Shown here: in pieces, positions 28,005 to 36,709 of the stretch
How positions within the stretch are numbered: position 1 is the first letter of the stretch
Layout of the letters: the number at the start of each line of letters is the position of its first letter
From: Gardnerella vaginalis
Lineage (GTDB): Bacteria; Actinomycetota; Actinomycetes; Actinomycetales; Bifidobacteriaceae
Direction of reading: 5' to 3'
Assembly: GCA_946997215.1 (NCBI GenBank)
Contig: CAMPUL010000001.1
Coordinates: 22,592 to 86,591, forward strand
Length of the DNA: 64,000 bases
Program-made: the position numbers and the translations under genes
The notes under the pieces: model-generated
Told to the model about the DNA's origin: nothing
What the model saw: only the letters and a program-made list of their open reading frames with translations
Database searches by the model: none

Positions 28005-28811
28005 ATGAGTAATAACGTGTATAAAAAGAGCAGATCATACGCACCAGAACGATTCTTTGAATGCGAAGGTCGTGGCCTTAATTGGCTTCGAGAAGCTTAC
28101 GACTATGGCGGGCCTAAAGTAGCTAAAGTTTTTGATTGGGGAAAAGACTACTTAAACATTGAACGCATTGAAACTACAAGCCCTACTCCTTTAGCATCGT
28201 TTGAATTTGGAGCGTCTTTGGCACACATGCACGATTTCGGTGCGAAATATTTTGGGGAGCCACCTGCAGATTATAATGGCACATGCTATTTTGGTCCATT
28301 AAGCGACCCAGTAAAAATGGATTGTGGCAATTGGAACAATGTTATTGACTATTTGGCAGAAGGCAGACTTTTGCCAATGGTAAATCTTGGTATTTCTAGA
28401 GGAAGTCTTACAAAAAGCGATTTAGATCTTACAAATAAAGTTATTGACGCTTTGCCAGATTTGCTTGGAAAAGCCGCTGAAGATAAGCCAGCGCGCGTTC
28501 ATGGAGACTTGTGGAGCGGTAACGTTCTTTGGACTAAAAGCGAAGACGGAGAACACACAGAAGCTGTTTTAATTGACCCTGCAGCTCACGGCGGCCACCG
28601 CGAAGAAGATTTATCAATGCTTCACTTATTTGGAATCAGCTATTTTAAGCAGATTCTAGACGGCTACCAGTCTGTTCATCCACTAAAATCTGGTTTTGAA
28701 AATCGAATGACAATTTGGCAACTCTACCCTATTGCTGGTCATTGTGTTTTCTTCGGTGGAGGCTACGTTAGCGAATATCGAGATATGTGCTTGGATTTGC
28801 TTAATAGGTAA
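28005..28811 (+). CDS. fructosamine-kinase family protein
   Basis: Cytosolic kinase-fold protein (268 residues) of the fructosamine/ketosamine-3-kinase family, which phosphorylate sugar adducts on lysine side chains for protein deglycation. The catalytic loop ARVHGDLWSGNVLW (about 164-176) and the metal-binding VLIDPAAHGGHREEDL (188-203) are intact, as is SLAHMHDFGAKYFGEPP (71-87). The substrate is inferred from the family only. AAGGTTG precedes the ATG. It stands alone between the membrane-protein pair and the lipoprotein. Confidence 0.88.
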   Translation: MSNNVYKKSRSYAPERFFECEGRGLNWLREAYDYGGPKVAKVFDWGKDYLNIERIETTSPTPLASFEFGASLAHMHDFGAKYFGEPPADYNGTCYFGPLSDPVKMDCGNWNNVIDYLAEGRLLPMVNLGISRGSLTKSDLDLTNKVIDALPDLLGKAAEDKPARVHGDLWSGNVLWTKSEDGEHTEAVLIDPAAHGGHREEDLSMLHLFGISYFKQILDGYQSVHPLKSGFENRMTIWQLYPIAGHCVFFGGGYVSEYRDMCLDLLNR

Positions 28812-28884
28812 ATTTGCATTAGATATTTAATAGAAACTAATAGACAAGTAAGTACAAAACTAAAATTTACGAAAGGTTTTAACT

Positions 28885-30603
28885 ATGATTCGCACGCATA
28901 AGCATATTTTGCGCAAAACTATTGCTGTTATAGCAGCTAGCACAATGCTTCTTGCGATTTGCGCATGCGGATCTAGTGCACAAAACGCGTCTCCTAGCGC
29001 AAAAGCTCAAGTGGACCACGGCAACGTTATAGTTTTTACACCCTCTGATGGCCTAAATTTAAGTAGAAAAACTCCATTAAGCACATGGGATAATCTTGTT
29101 CCAGAAATAGTAAAATCGTTAAAAAAGCAAGGATTTTCTAGCAACGCAATCACAACCAAGTCTTCTAATAGCTTGTACAATCAAAGTCAAGATATTCAAG
29201 ATTATGTTGTAAACACTATTACATCACTAAATCCTAAAAGCAACGCTAAATCTAAAAGTAAAAGCTCAAAAGCAAATGTTAAGAATCTTCAAGATAGCGC
29301 AAAAAAGCAGCTTTCAAAAACGACTATTGTTGTTGCTCCTTGGACTAATAAAAACGGTCACAACAATTATGGAGATTATGTAACTCAACCAGATTCAAAT
29401 AGTGATCAATTAGATGAAGACGATTTAAAGAATCAAGAAGAAGCAGAGAATAGGCTTTCTAGTGCTTTAGAGCTTGCTAAAAAAGCTGGAATGCACGTTG
29501 TTATGCTTTCTAGACTGAGTAAGGGATTTAATCCAGATATTCTATTTAATCTTTCTTCCGCACAAAGAATTGGAGAGATTCAAGCCTACACTCTTGTACA
29601 AAAATTGGCTCTAAATCAAGCATCTAAAGATAATCCAAAAAGCGTGGAAGTGCTTTTGCCTTGCCATAATCAAAAGCAAAATGTTCATTTTCATGTTGGA
29701 ATAAACAAACGCACAATAAACTCCGAGGATTCTTTGTATAAAACTCCAGATTTTGATGACGAATTTTCCAAACTTGCGTTTGAAGGAATTTGGAAAGTTC
29801 TAAAGCCATATTTTGAGTCTGGACTAATGTTTTCTCCTTCTGGAAAGCTTAACAAAAATTCTACTGAAAATGACTGGAAAAACGTTGCTATAGACGCAGA
29901 TAATTCCGATTCTGTTAAAGCAGAACTTGAATTTAGACTTATTGAAAAAAATAATTCTAAAGCAACTCCAACAAAACACGTAGATGGAATTATTGCGTTA
30001 GAAGATCAAGTTGCTATGCAAACAGAAAGCGCTTTAGAAGAGCTTGGATATAAAGGCAGCTCTGCAGACATTAATCCTTCGTTTACTCTTCCAGACATTA
30101 TTGGAAACTTTATTGGAAAACGCAACTTGAGTAAAAAACGAGTACCTTTGCCATCTAATGTAAAAAATAATAACAATCTTAAAAAACAAAAAGCAAACAA
30201 AAAAAGTAACAAAAATAAAAACACACAAGATAACAATCAAAATACCAACCAAGATAGTCAAAGTGAGTATGCAAACACTATTGTAAACGATTCAAAATGG
30301 CCTATTATTACAGGCTACGGAGCATACAAAGACGCTTTGCCTAATCTTGTAAACGGAAAACAATGGATGACTTCTATAGAAAACATCCAAAAGATTTCTA
30401 GCGATGTTGCAAAACAGTGTAATTCGTTGAATACTACTGGAAAGATTACGCAACTAGAAGATGTAACCATTTTTGTAAACAATAGTGATTCGCAAAAAGG
30501 TGTACCAGTTGCAAATGAAGACATTCTTGCAATCAGTGCAACTAATCTTAAAGCGCTTTTAATAGACCCAGGCTATGTGACTCTTGCAGACGCAGGTCTT
30601 TAA
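28885..30603 (+). CDS. lipoprotein with a sugar-binding-type periplasmic domain, interrupted by low-complexity inserts
   Basis: A 572-residue secreted lipoprotein. The signal peptide ends in LLAICACGSS, whose second Cys is the probable lipid attachment site. The rest resembles the periplasmic-binding/LacI-type fold: VIVFTPSDGLNLS at the start, VVMLSRLSKG, and a C-terminal ITGYGAYKDALPNLVNGKQW...LLIDPGYVT, as in ribose/xylose-binding proteins. Two long inserts are unlike the family: a Ser/Lys stretch near residues 120-140 and an Asn/Lys/Gln stretch near 425-460. No permease or ATPase gene is adjacent, so it may be an orphan binder or a sensor. AAAGG precedes the ATG. Confidence 0.75.
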   Translation: MIRTHKHILRKTIAVIAASTMLLAICACGSSAQNASPSAKAQVDHGNVIVFTPSDGLNLSRKTPLSTWDNLVPEIVKSLKKQGFSSNAITTKSSNSLYNQSQDIQDYVVNTITSLNPKSNAKSKSKSSKANVKNLQDSAKKQLSKTTIVVAPWTNKNGHNNYGDYVTQPDSNSDQLDEDDLKNQEEAENRLSSALELAKKAGMHVVMLSRLSKGFNPDILFNLSSAQRIGEIQAYTLVQKLALNQASKDNPKSVEVLLPCHNQKQNVHFHVGINKRTINSEDSLYKTPDFDDEFSKLAFEGIWKVLKPYFESGLMFSPSGKLNKNSTENDWKNVAIDADNSDSVKAELEFRLIEKNNSKATPTKHVDGIIALEDQVAMQTESALEELGYKGSSADINPSFTLPDIIGNFIGKRNLSKKRVPLPSNVKNNNNLKKQKANKKSNKNKNTQDNNQNTNQDSQSEYANTIVNDSKWPIITGYGAYKDALPNLVNGKQWMTSIENIQKISSDVAKQCNSLNTTGKITQLEDVTIFVNNSDSQKGVPVANEDILAISATNLKALLIDPGYVTLADAGL

Positions 30604-30682
30604 TTGATTTGCGCTAACGCATTACGCTAATCAACCTAAGATTACGCCCTATCTTGTGCTCTATTAACAGAGATTAATTCGA

Positions 30683-32503
30683 TTATCTCTTAAGTCTTGG
30701 AGCATAAATCTTATTTTCAATAAGATCTTTGTAACGCTCTAGAACAACGCTTCTTTTTGCTTTAAGGCTTGGAGTAACCAATCCATTTTCTTGCGTAAAT
30801 GCGTCTGGAACAATCTCAAACTTTCTAATCGACTGCGCTCTAGAAACCTTAGAATTTGCTTTTACAACACTTTGCTCGATTTCGGATCTTACAATCGAAT
30901 TTTTCCGAGCTTCATCCAGCGAGCGCACAGGCCCTGCCCCTCTAGATATAAGCCACGAGTTTACTTCTGCCAAATCAAGCGCAATAATTGCCGATATAAA
31001 CGGCTTTCTGTCTCCTACAATAACGCATTGAGAAACTATTGGGCAAGTCATAACAGAAGCTTCTAGAATGCTTGGAGAAACGTTTTTACCGCCAGCTGTT
31101 ATTATTAAATCCTTTTTACGACCTGTAATCCTAACAAATCCATCTGGTTCTAGCAGGCCAAAATCTCCCGTATGCAGCCAACCATTTACTATTTGCTTTT
31201 CTGTTATTTCTGGATGATTATGGTATCCAACGCATACTGCAGGGCTTTTAATGCAAAGCTCACCTTCATTATCTATTGCAACAGACACGCCTTTAACTGG
31301 AATGCCTACTGTTCCAATTCTGTATCCCTTTGTAGGGTTTACCATTGATGGAGCGCATGTTTCTGTCATTCCGTAGCCTTCAAGGATTGGAAGCCCAATT
31401 CCATTAAAGAAGTGAGATATAGATGTGTCTAAAGGAGCACCACCAGAAACACCGTATTCAACGCATCCTCCAAAAACTTGCAAAATCGACTTATATACAG
31501 TGTTTTTAAAGAATTCGTGACTTATTGCAATCAATGGAGAAACCATTGCACCATTTTGCTGCGCTTTTGACCATTGTTTAGCAACTTTTACGCTTAACGC
31601 AAATATAACGCCTTTTAATCCTCTGCCTGCTTTTTGAGAAGCCGCATTGTAGATTTTTTCAAATATTCTAGGAACACCAAGCACGAATGTTGGTCTAAAG
31701 CTTTTGAAATCACTAAGTATTGTTTTTAGATTACTAGATAATCCAAGTGTAACGTTTCCAGTAAAGCAAAAGAACTGCATATATCGCGCAAAAACGTGTG
31801 CGAGAGGAAGGAACAGCAAAAGTCGTGGATTACCATTCTTACTTTTTAACGCTATATCTGGCATAGAAAGTATTCCAGACTTTGCTATAAAAACAAAGTT
31901 TCCGTGCGAAAGCTCAATGCCTTTTGGCTCTCCAGTAGATCCAGAAGTATAAACAATTGTTGCTAAATCTTTACCTTTAACAGATTTTTCTCTTTCGTAA
32001 AATTCTGCATCCGTAACGGTTTTTCCGTATTCAATAAACGCGTCTATTGCATCTGAACTCAATACGAATATTTCTTCAAGACATTTGCACGACTTTTTTG
32101 CAATCAATGCATTCTCTCTAATTGCTTCGTCTTCAACAAAAATCATGCTCACATTGGAATCGTTAACAATGTTTTCTATTTGACTCACCGAGCTTGTTTC
32201 GTAGATTGGAACAGTTAAAGCTCCAATAGACATTATTGCCATATCCAGCAAAGTCCACTGCCAAGAAGTATGAGCAATTATAGATATTGAATCCCCTGGC
32301 ATAACGCCATGTGCTATAAACCCTTTTGCAACCGCTATAACTAAATCTCTAAACTCTTTAGCGCTAAAAGAATTCCACTCTCCGCTTTTTATGTATTCAA
32401 TCAAAGGGTCGTTTGGCTTGCGATTAACGCGATCTTCAAGAAGCGAAAAAACATTTGCGTCGTAATCAATCTTCTCATCAAGATTGCGAGAATACTTTTG
32501 CAT
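30683..32503 (-). CDS. long-chain fatty acid-CoA ligase (AMP-binding)
   Basis: Adenylate-forming enzyme activating fatty acids to acyl-CoA. The AMP-binding signature is TIVYTSGSTGEPKGIELSH near residue 190; LEGYGMTETCAPS and WLHTGDFGLLEPDGFVRITGR are the later core motifs, and KKDLIITAGGKNVSP the hinge. The length of 606 residues and sequence feel resemble actinobacterial FadD15-type enzymes. AAGGAG lies before the ATG. It is convergent with the lipoprotein gene and stands alone, so the physiological substrate cannot be told from context. Confidence 0.92.
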   Translation of the reverse strand: MQKYSRNLDEKIDYDANVFSLLEDRVNRKPNDPLIEYIKSGEWNSFSAKEFRDLVIAVAKGFIAHGVMPGDSISIIAHTSWQWTLLDMAIMSIGALTVPIYETSSVSQIENIVNDSNVSMIFVEDEAIRENALIAKKSCKCLEEIFVLSSDAIDAFIEYGKTVTDAEFYEREKSVKGKDLATIVYTSGSTGEPKGIELSHGNFVFIAKSGILSMPDIALKSKNGNPRLLLFLPLAHVFARYMQFFCFTGNVTLGLSSNLKTILSDFKSFRPTFVLGVPRIFEKIYNAASQKAGRGLKGVIFALSVKVAKQWSKAQQNGAMVSPLIAISHEFFKNTVYKSILQVFGGCVEYGVSGGAPLDTSISHFFNGIGLPILEGYGMTETCAPSMVNPTKGYRIGTVGIPVKGVSVAIDNEGELCIKSPAVCVGYHNHPEITEKQIVNGWLHTGDFGLLEPDGFVRITGRKKDLIITAGGKNVSPSILEASVMTCPIVSQCVIVGDRKPFISAIIALDLAEVNSWLISRGAGPVRSLDEARKNSIVRSEIEQSVVKANSKVSRAQSIRKFEIVPDAFTQENGLVTPSLKAKRSVVLERYKDLIENKIYAPRLKR

Positions 32504-32592
32504 AACCGCTCCTTAAATTGCGCATATTGTTTAAGCAATGATTCTCAACATTTTACTCAAGAATCTATACACACTATACGATACGTATTTTA

Positions 32593-33333
32593 CTATTTTT
32601 CTTTTAAGTCTTCTTTTGGCTTTAACACTATTTTTTGTTTTTGAACCATCTTTTTTGGATTTGCGTACGTTCTGTTTTTTCGTTTTAATCCCCATTGAAC
32701 GCAAAGATTATCGCAATGATCCGATCCAACTGTTACATATGCAAAATTCTGACCTTTTTTAACAATTGATCCAACAGGCAAATCGGTATATGCAGGCTCA
32801 AATGTAGATGTTAAAACACCATGACTTATTGTTACAACAGACTTTCCAGCAACTAGCCCCGCAAAGGCGATTATTCCGTCTTGTGGAGCGCGCAACTCAT
32901 CGCCTTCTTTAGCTTGTAAATCAACACCTCTGTGGCCTGCAAGCCAAGGCTTGCTTGGAGCATCAAAATCCTTAATAATATTTGCTTCTTTTACTGGATA
33001 TATCATCCTAGACTTGCAATATTCGTCCTTAGAATCCTCACTTATACTTGTAGCTAAAACATGCTTTTTAGAATTATTTTTACAAGTATTCGCGTATTGC
33101 TTATACGCATCTTGCTGATTCGCTTGAACGTATTCATATTCAACACTTTTGCTAATACTCGTATTTTCAAGCACACGAATTAGTGTAATAAATGCAATCA
33201 AAACAAAAAACGCTATTATGTATACAAAAATTATCTTATGTTTCAAAACATATTTTTTTATTCTATTAATTTTTTTGATGATTTTTTGCATCATTTTTTT
33301 ATCAATGACTTTTATATTAAATATTTTCCACAT
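32593..33333 (-). CDS. M23/LytM-fold membrane protein with degraded active site
   Basis: A 246-residue protein with a basic N terminus, one transmembrane segment (about residues 33-52) and a C-terminal M23 (LytM) domain starting near RMIYPVKEANIIKDF. The first zinc-site motif HxxxD is present as HRGVD (134-138). The final HxH motif is replaced by CVQWG (211-215), where Gln213 stands in the place of the zinc His seen as LHWG in related actinobacterial proteins, and no YxH motif is seen. It is therefore probably a non-hydrolytic cell-wall or divisome regulator rather than an endopeptidase (inference). A strong AAAGGAG precedes the ATG. Confidence 0.85.
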   Translation of the reverse strand: MWKIFNIKVIDKKMMQKIIKKINRIKKYVLKHKIIFVYIIAFFVLIAFITLIRVLENTSISKSVEYEYVQANQQDAYKQYANTCKNNSKKHVLATSISEDSKDEYCKSRMIYPVKEANIIKDFDAPSKPWLAGHRGVDLQAKEGDELRAPQDGIIAFAGLVAGKSVVTISHGVLTSTFEPAYTDLPVGSIVKKGQNFAYVTVGSDHCDNLCVQWGLKRKNRTYANPKKMVQKQKIVLKPKEDLKEK

Positions 33334-33450
33334 ATTTTCTCTCCTTTGAATTTCACACTAAAAATGGCGTATTTTAAGGGTTTTTGCTAATTTATTCTGT
33401 GTTCTTAAAAGTTTTTCATACGATTCTTTTTTAGTAAAGATTTTTTAAGC

Positions 33451-33469
33451 AATGTGGTTAAAGGCTATA
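33451..33469. repeat. 19-bp word shared with position 23716
   Basis: Second copy of CAATGTGGTTAAAGGCTAT, here 140 bp upstream of tRNA-Asn. Here only the right arm of the inverted repeat is present. Confidence 0.75.
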
Positions 33470-33472
33470 AAA

Positions 33473-33506
33473 CCTTGATATTTCAACGTTTAACAATTTT
33501 CGACAC
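33473..33506. repeat. paired words CCTTGATATTTCAAC and TTTTCGACAC
   Basis: CCTTGATATTTCAAC (33473-33487) is followed after 9 nt by TTTTCGACAC (33497-33506). Both words recur inverted at 59066-59099, again 9 nt apart but in swapped order. Possible regulator sites. Confidence 0.5.
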
Positions 33507-33524
33507 GCCCAAACGAGCATATAT

Positions 33525-33552
33525 TTGCATATTGCCAAATTCCGTGTAATAT
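33525..33552 (+). promoter_or_regulatory. promoter of tRNA-Asn
   Basis: TTGCAT (33525-33530), a 16-bp spacer and TAATAT (33547-33552) form a good sigma-70-type promoter about 42 bp before the tRNA. Confidence 0.6.
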
Positions 33553-33593
33553 AAATGTCTTGTGCACGGCACAAAGCCAAGCATGGAAGATAT

Positions 33594-33666
33594 TCCTGCG
33601 TAGCTCAGTTGGCAGAGCGTTCGACTGTTAATCGAATGGTCGCTGGTTCAAGCCCAGCCGCAGGAG
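33594..33666 (+). tRNA. tRNA-Asn (GTT)
   Basis: 73-nt cloverleaf: acceptor TCCTGCG/CGCAGGA fully paired, D stem GCTC/GAGC, anticodon stem TTCGA/TCGAA with loop CTGTTAA giving anticodon GTT, and T stem GCTGG/CCAGC around TTCAAGC. The discriminator is G and the following two bases happen to be CA. A terminator follows 7 nt later. Confidence 0.97.
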
Positions 33667-33672
33667 CAAAAT

Positions 33673-33705
33673 AAACCACCAGTTCGTCTGGTGGTTTTTT
33701 GTTTT
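33673..33705 (+). terminator. terminator after tRNA-Asn
   Basis: Stem AAACCACCA (33673-33681) with TGGTGGTTT (33689-33697), loop GTTCGTC, and a run of T ending TTTTTTG TTTT. Confidence 0.88.
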
Positions 33706-33849
33706 ATAAAAATTTTAGCTACATCAAAGCTAAGTCAAACTCTCAAAAACCTATAAGTTGCAAGGCATTACGTACTTGCTTTGGCGTAAACTGTAAAGGT
33801 CGTTTGCATAAAGCAAATCTTGGCAAATATTGATAAACAGAGGATAAAT

Positions 33850-34881
33850 ATGTTAGAAAACATCTCCAAAGTCATGAATAATGGCAATAAAAAGAAGATG
33901 ATAGTTCTTATAACTGGCGTTGTAGTACTTGCGCTAGTTTTTTGCATAGGCGCAATATGCTGGAACGTTCAGCATTCTGCTCGCGTCAAAGAAGCTCGTA
34001 AAGCTTGCGAAGTTCAAGTTGCGCAAGTAACTAAAGCAAATAAATCTTGGAACAAACTTATTAAAAATTCTCTACTTGTATCTTTTGCTAAAGAAGATTC
34101 CGAAAACGGCAAACTACTAAATAAGCTTATGAAGTTGCGCATTCCAGAAACAGTTGTGTGCAACGCAAATTCACCAGAAGCTTTAGGAGCACAAAATGCT
34201 CAAGCTATTGCAGCAGCGCAATGGTATTCCGATAACGCTCAACGAATTCGCAGCATCACTTCTATTATGATTGATAAAGCTGCAGGCGATGAGTCTACTC
34301 AAGAAGACAAAAAGAAGGAAGAAGAAAGCCAAAAGCAATTGCAAGAGCTTACTGCTCCTGTTATTAGAAAAGCACCTAAAGTAAACCGTAGGCCAAGACT
34401 TAACATTCCTAACATTCCTCCAGATCCTGTAGAAAAAGCAACGAGAAGAGCTCAAGAAGAAGCTGCTGCAAAAGAAGCCAATAGAGAGGCAGAAAAGAAG
34501 AAGAAGGCAGCTGAAAAGAATGCTGCAGAAAAGAGAGCAGCTGAAAAGAGAGCAGAAGAATTAGAGCAAATGAGAAAAGAGATTAGAGAACAGCTAAGAA
34601 AGGCAGAAGAAGAAAGAGAAAAGAAAGCTGCAGAAAAGAAGGCAGAAGAGGAGAAAAAGAAGAAGCTGGAAACTCCTCCGCCTACGCGTCCAACAACTCC
34701 TACGCCACCAGCTAGCGGCACCGGAAGTACTGGCACCGGCAATACACCTCCACCAGCTAGCGGCAGCGGAAGTACAAGCGGCGGTACTGGCAGCGGAAGT
34801 ACTGGCACCGGCAATACACCTCCACCAGCTAGCGGCAGCGGAAGTACTGGCAGCGGAAGTACAAGCGGCGGATCTAATTAA
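33850..34881 (+). CDS. membrane-anchored surface protein with charged coiled coil and Gly/Ser/Thr/Pro repeat tail
   Basis: About 343 residues, no named family. A short basic N terminus is followed by one membrane helix (about residues 17-36), a helical region with two cysteines (KACEVQV and TVVCNAN), a highly charged Lys/Glu/Ala coiled coil (KKAAEKNAAEKRAAEKRAEE) and a tail of Pro, Gly, Ser and Thr built on a 24-residue repeat. I start at the ATG at 33850, which has CAGAGGA 5 nt upstream; an in-frame TTG 30 bp earlier is less likely. The arrangement resembles the protein at 118-1068. The tail DNA is much richer in GC than its surroundings. Confidence 0.8.
   Translation: MLENISKVMNNGNKKKMIVLITGVVVLALVFCIGAICWNVQHSARVKEARKACEVQVAQVTKANKSWNKLIKNSLLVSFAKEDSENGKLLNKLMKLRIPETVVCNANSPEALGAQNAQAIAAAQWYSDNAQRIRSITSIMIDKAAGDESTQEDKKKEEESQKQLQELTAPVIRKAPKVNRRPRLNIPNIPPDPVEKATRRAQEEAAAKEANREAEKKKKAAEKNAAEKRAAEKRAEELEQMRKEIREQLRKAEEEREKKAAEKKAEEEKKKKLETPPPTRPTTPTPPASGTGSTGTGNTPPPASGSGSTSGGTGSGSTGTGNTPPPASGSGSTGSGSTSGGSN
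34723..34847 (+). repeat. 72-bp in-frame tandem repeat in the surface-protein tail
   Basis: A 53-bp block, from GGAAGTACTGGCACCGG to GGCAGCGGAAGTAC, is identical at 34723-34775 and 34795-34847. The period of 72 bp is 24 codons. Copy number could change without breaking the frame. Confidence 0.85.
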
Positions 34882-34900
34882 ATAACCTCTGTTAACGCAT

Positions 34901-34938
34901 AAAAAATGCGCTCAGCAAATCACTGAGCGCATTTTTTA
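34901..34938. terminator. bidirectional terminator between the surface-protein and lysine-permease genes
   Basis: A 15-bp perfect stem, AAAAAATGCGCTCAG (34901-34915) and CTGAGCGCATTTTTT (34923-34937), loop of 7 nt. It has A and T runs on the two sides and serves both converging genes. Confidence 0.92.
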
Positions 34939-34946
34939 TATTCTAA

Positions 34947-36395
34947 TCACTTTGTTAAATCAACTTGATCTAACGGAATAACCTTAGTATGGTACTTAAT
35001 CTTGTATCCAACATAAAGCACAATGAACAGCGGAACAGACATATAAGTTATGCCAATCGCTTGCCAATTAAGCGTGTGGAACGATTCAAGATCTTGGCCA
35101 ACAATAACCAAAATGCACAATACAAGAGCCACAATAGGGCCGAATGGATACCACTTAGCTTTATAAACAAGGTCGTCCAAAGACTTTCCTTGAGCAATAT
35201 ACGCCTTGCGGAACCTGTAGTGTGCAGCTGCGATTCCTGCCCACGCAATAAATCCAGTCAAACCACTTGCAGCAACTAAGAACATGTAAATTTGCGTTCC
35301 AAAAATACTCATCAAGAATGTTAAAAGAGCTACAACAAACGTTGCAACCAAAGATTGAATTGGAACGCCTCTTCTATCTACGTTTCCAAACATCTTTGGA
35401 GCGTGATTATCTTTTGCAAGAGCGTAAAGCATTCTAGTAGAAGCGTACATTCCAGAGTTTGCTGCCGAGATAACAGATGTAAGCACAACAGCGTTCATAA
35501 TTGTTGCTGCAATCGCCAATCCAGCGCGCTGGAACACAAGAGTGAATGGGCTTATAGAAATATCGCTAGCTTCCGATCCAAGCAAACTTGGGCTTGTGTA
35601 TGGAATAATGCATGCGATTACAAAGATTGCAAGAATGTAGAACAAAACAATACGCCAGAACACTTGCTTTACGGCCTTTGGAATGCTCTTATCTGGTGTT
35701 GCAGATTCGCCTGCTGTAATGCCAATAAGCTCTGTTCCCTGGAAAGAGAAGCCTGCAATAGCAAACGCGCCTAAAACAGCTGGGATTCCGCCAGCAAATG
35801 GAGCATTCTTATGCGTAAAGTTGCTTAGCAATGGCGCTTTTCCGCCTAAAATGCCAACAATCGTAAGCAAACCAATGGCAAGGAATATAATAACGGTTAC
35901 AACTTTAATAATCGAAAGCCAATACTCGGTTTCTCCAAAGCACTTAACAGTAAGAATATTAATCAAAAGAATAACAACAAGAACTGTTAGAGAAAATACC
36001 CAAATTGGCACCTTTGGAAGCCAATATTGCAAAACGATTGCTGCAGTGCTTATATCTACAGCAACCGTGATTGCCCAGTTAAACCAATAATTCCAACCCA
36101 TTGCAAATCCTAAAGCTGGATCAATAAACTTTCCAGAATAAGATGCAAAAGATCCGCTAATTGGCATATACGTTGCCATCTCGCCAAGAGATGTCATAAG
36201 AAAATAAACCATAATGCCGATTGCAGCATACGCTAAAAGCGCACCGCCTGGGCCTGCCATGTGGATTGTTGCGCCACTAGCTACAAATAAGCCTGTTCCA
36301 ATGCTTCCACCCAAAGCAATCATGGAAATATGGCGTGTTTTTAAACCGCGATGAACGGTTTGAGATTCAGTATTTGATGAACTGTTGTTACTCAT
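34947..36395 (-). CDS. amino-acid permease, probable lysine importer
   Basis: APC-superfamily (AAT-type) permease of about 482 residues with twelve predicted membrane helices; the opening LKTRHISMIALGGSIGTGLFVASG and FSFQGTELIGITAGES are typical of the LysP/AAT group. The ATG at 36395 has a strong AAAGGAGG 5 nt upstream; the 25 residues that an upstream start would add lie in the untranslated leader next to a lysine riboswitch and are not real. That riboswitch makes lysine the likely substrate. The gene is convergent with the surface-protein gene across a shared terminator. Confidence 0.92.
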   Translation of the reverse strand: MSNNSSSNTESQTVHRGLKTRHISMIALGGSIGTGLFVASGATIHMAGPGGALLAYAAIGIMVYFLMTSLGEMATYMPISGSFASYSGKFIDPALGFAMGWNYWFNWAITVAVDISTAAIVLQYWLPKVPIWVFSLTVLVVILLINILTVKCFGETEYWLSIIKVVTVIIFLAIGLLTIVGILGGKAPLLSNFTHKNAPFAGGIPAVLGAFAIAGFSFQGTELIGITAGESATPDKSIPKAVKQVFWRIVLFYILAIFVIACIIPYTSPSLLGSEASDISISPFTLVFQRAGLAIAATIMNAVVLTSVISAANSGMYASTRMLYALAKDNHAPKMFGNVDRRGVPIQSLVATFVVALLTFLMSIFGTQIYMFLVAASGLTGFIAWAGIAAAHYRFRKAYIAQGKSLDDLVYKAKWYPFGPIVALVLCILVIVGQDLESFHTLNWQAIGITYMSVPLFIVLYVGYKIKYHTKVIPLDQVDLTK

Positions 36396-36447
36396 TGTTT
36401 CCTCCTTTTGACAATATTCAAACAGAGGCAAACAAGCAACAGTATGC

Positions 36448-36640
36448 ATGTCGATAGCACTCCGCAGCAAATTGCCAAAATTGCTGCGACAGTCCTTGGC
36501 CTATTAAGCCAAGTCCCAGCTTGTAAGCTAGAAAGAATAACCTACAAACTTCGGCGCTCTCCCCTTTTGCAAATCACTTAACGCCTCTTTCTGGCTAATG
36601 ATTGCTACTCTTGTTGAGCGCGACCTCTGGTCGATGTGTT
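36448..36640 (-). promoter_or_regulatory. lysine riboswitch (L box)
   Basis: On the minus strand the permease leader contains the conserved core of the lysine aptamer in order: CCAGAGGTCGCG, AACAAGAGTAGCAATC, then AAAAGGGGAGAGCGCCGAAG and later CCAAGGACTGTCGCAGC, as in the B. subtilis lysC leader (AGAGGTGCG, AAGAGTA, AAAGGGGAGCGTCGCCGAAG, GGGCTATC). A CGCAGCAA/TTGCTGCG hairpin follows. No terminator lies between aptamer and gene, so control of translation is more likely than attenuation. A weak promoter (TAGACT, 16 bp, TAATAA) lies near 36671-36644. Confidence 0.9.
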
Positions 36641-36709
36641 TTATTATTAAGATAGGCAAAGACAAAGTCTAGACACTAATCGATATTTATTCAGATTAGA
36701 CTAGATTTT

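Noticed and set aside
26957-30603. Plus-strand block as a genomic island
   Set aside because: No tRNA boundary, integrase, direct repeats or composition jump supports mobility; strand change alone is weak.
33820-33849. TTG start for the repeat-tailed surface protein
   Set aside because: The ATG at 33850 has CAGAGGA at proper distance; the TTG has nothing comparable.
36396-36470. 25-residue N-terminal extension of the lysine permease
   Set aside because: It runs into the leader next to the riboswitch and has no Shine-Dalgarno, whereas AAAGGAGG stands before the ATG at 36395.
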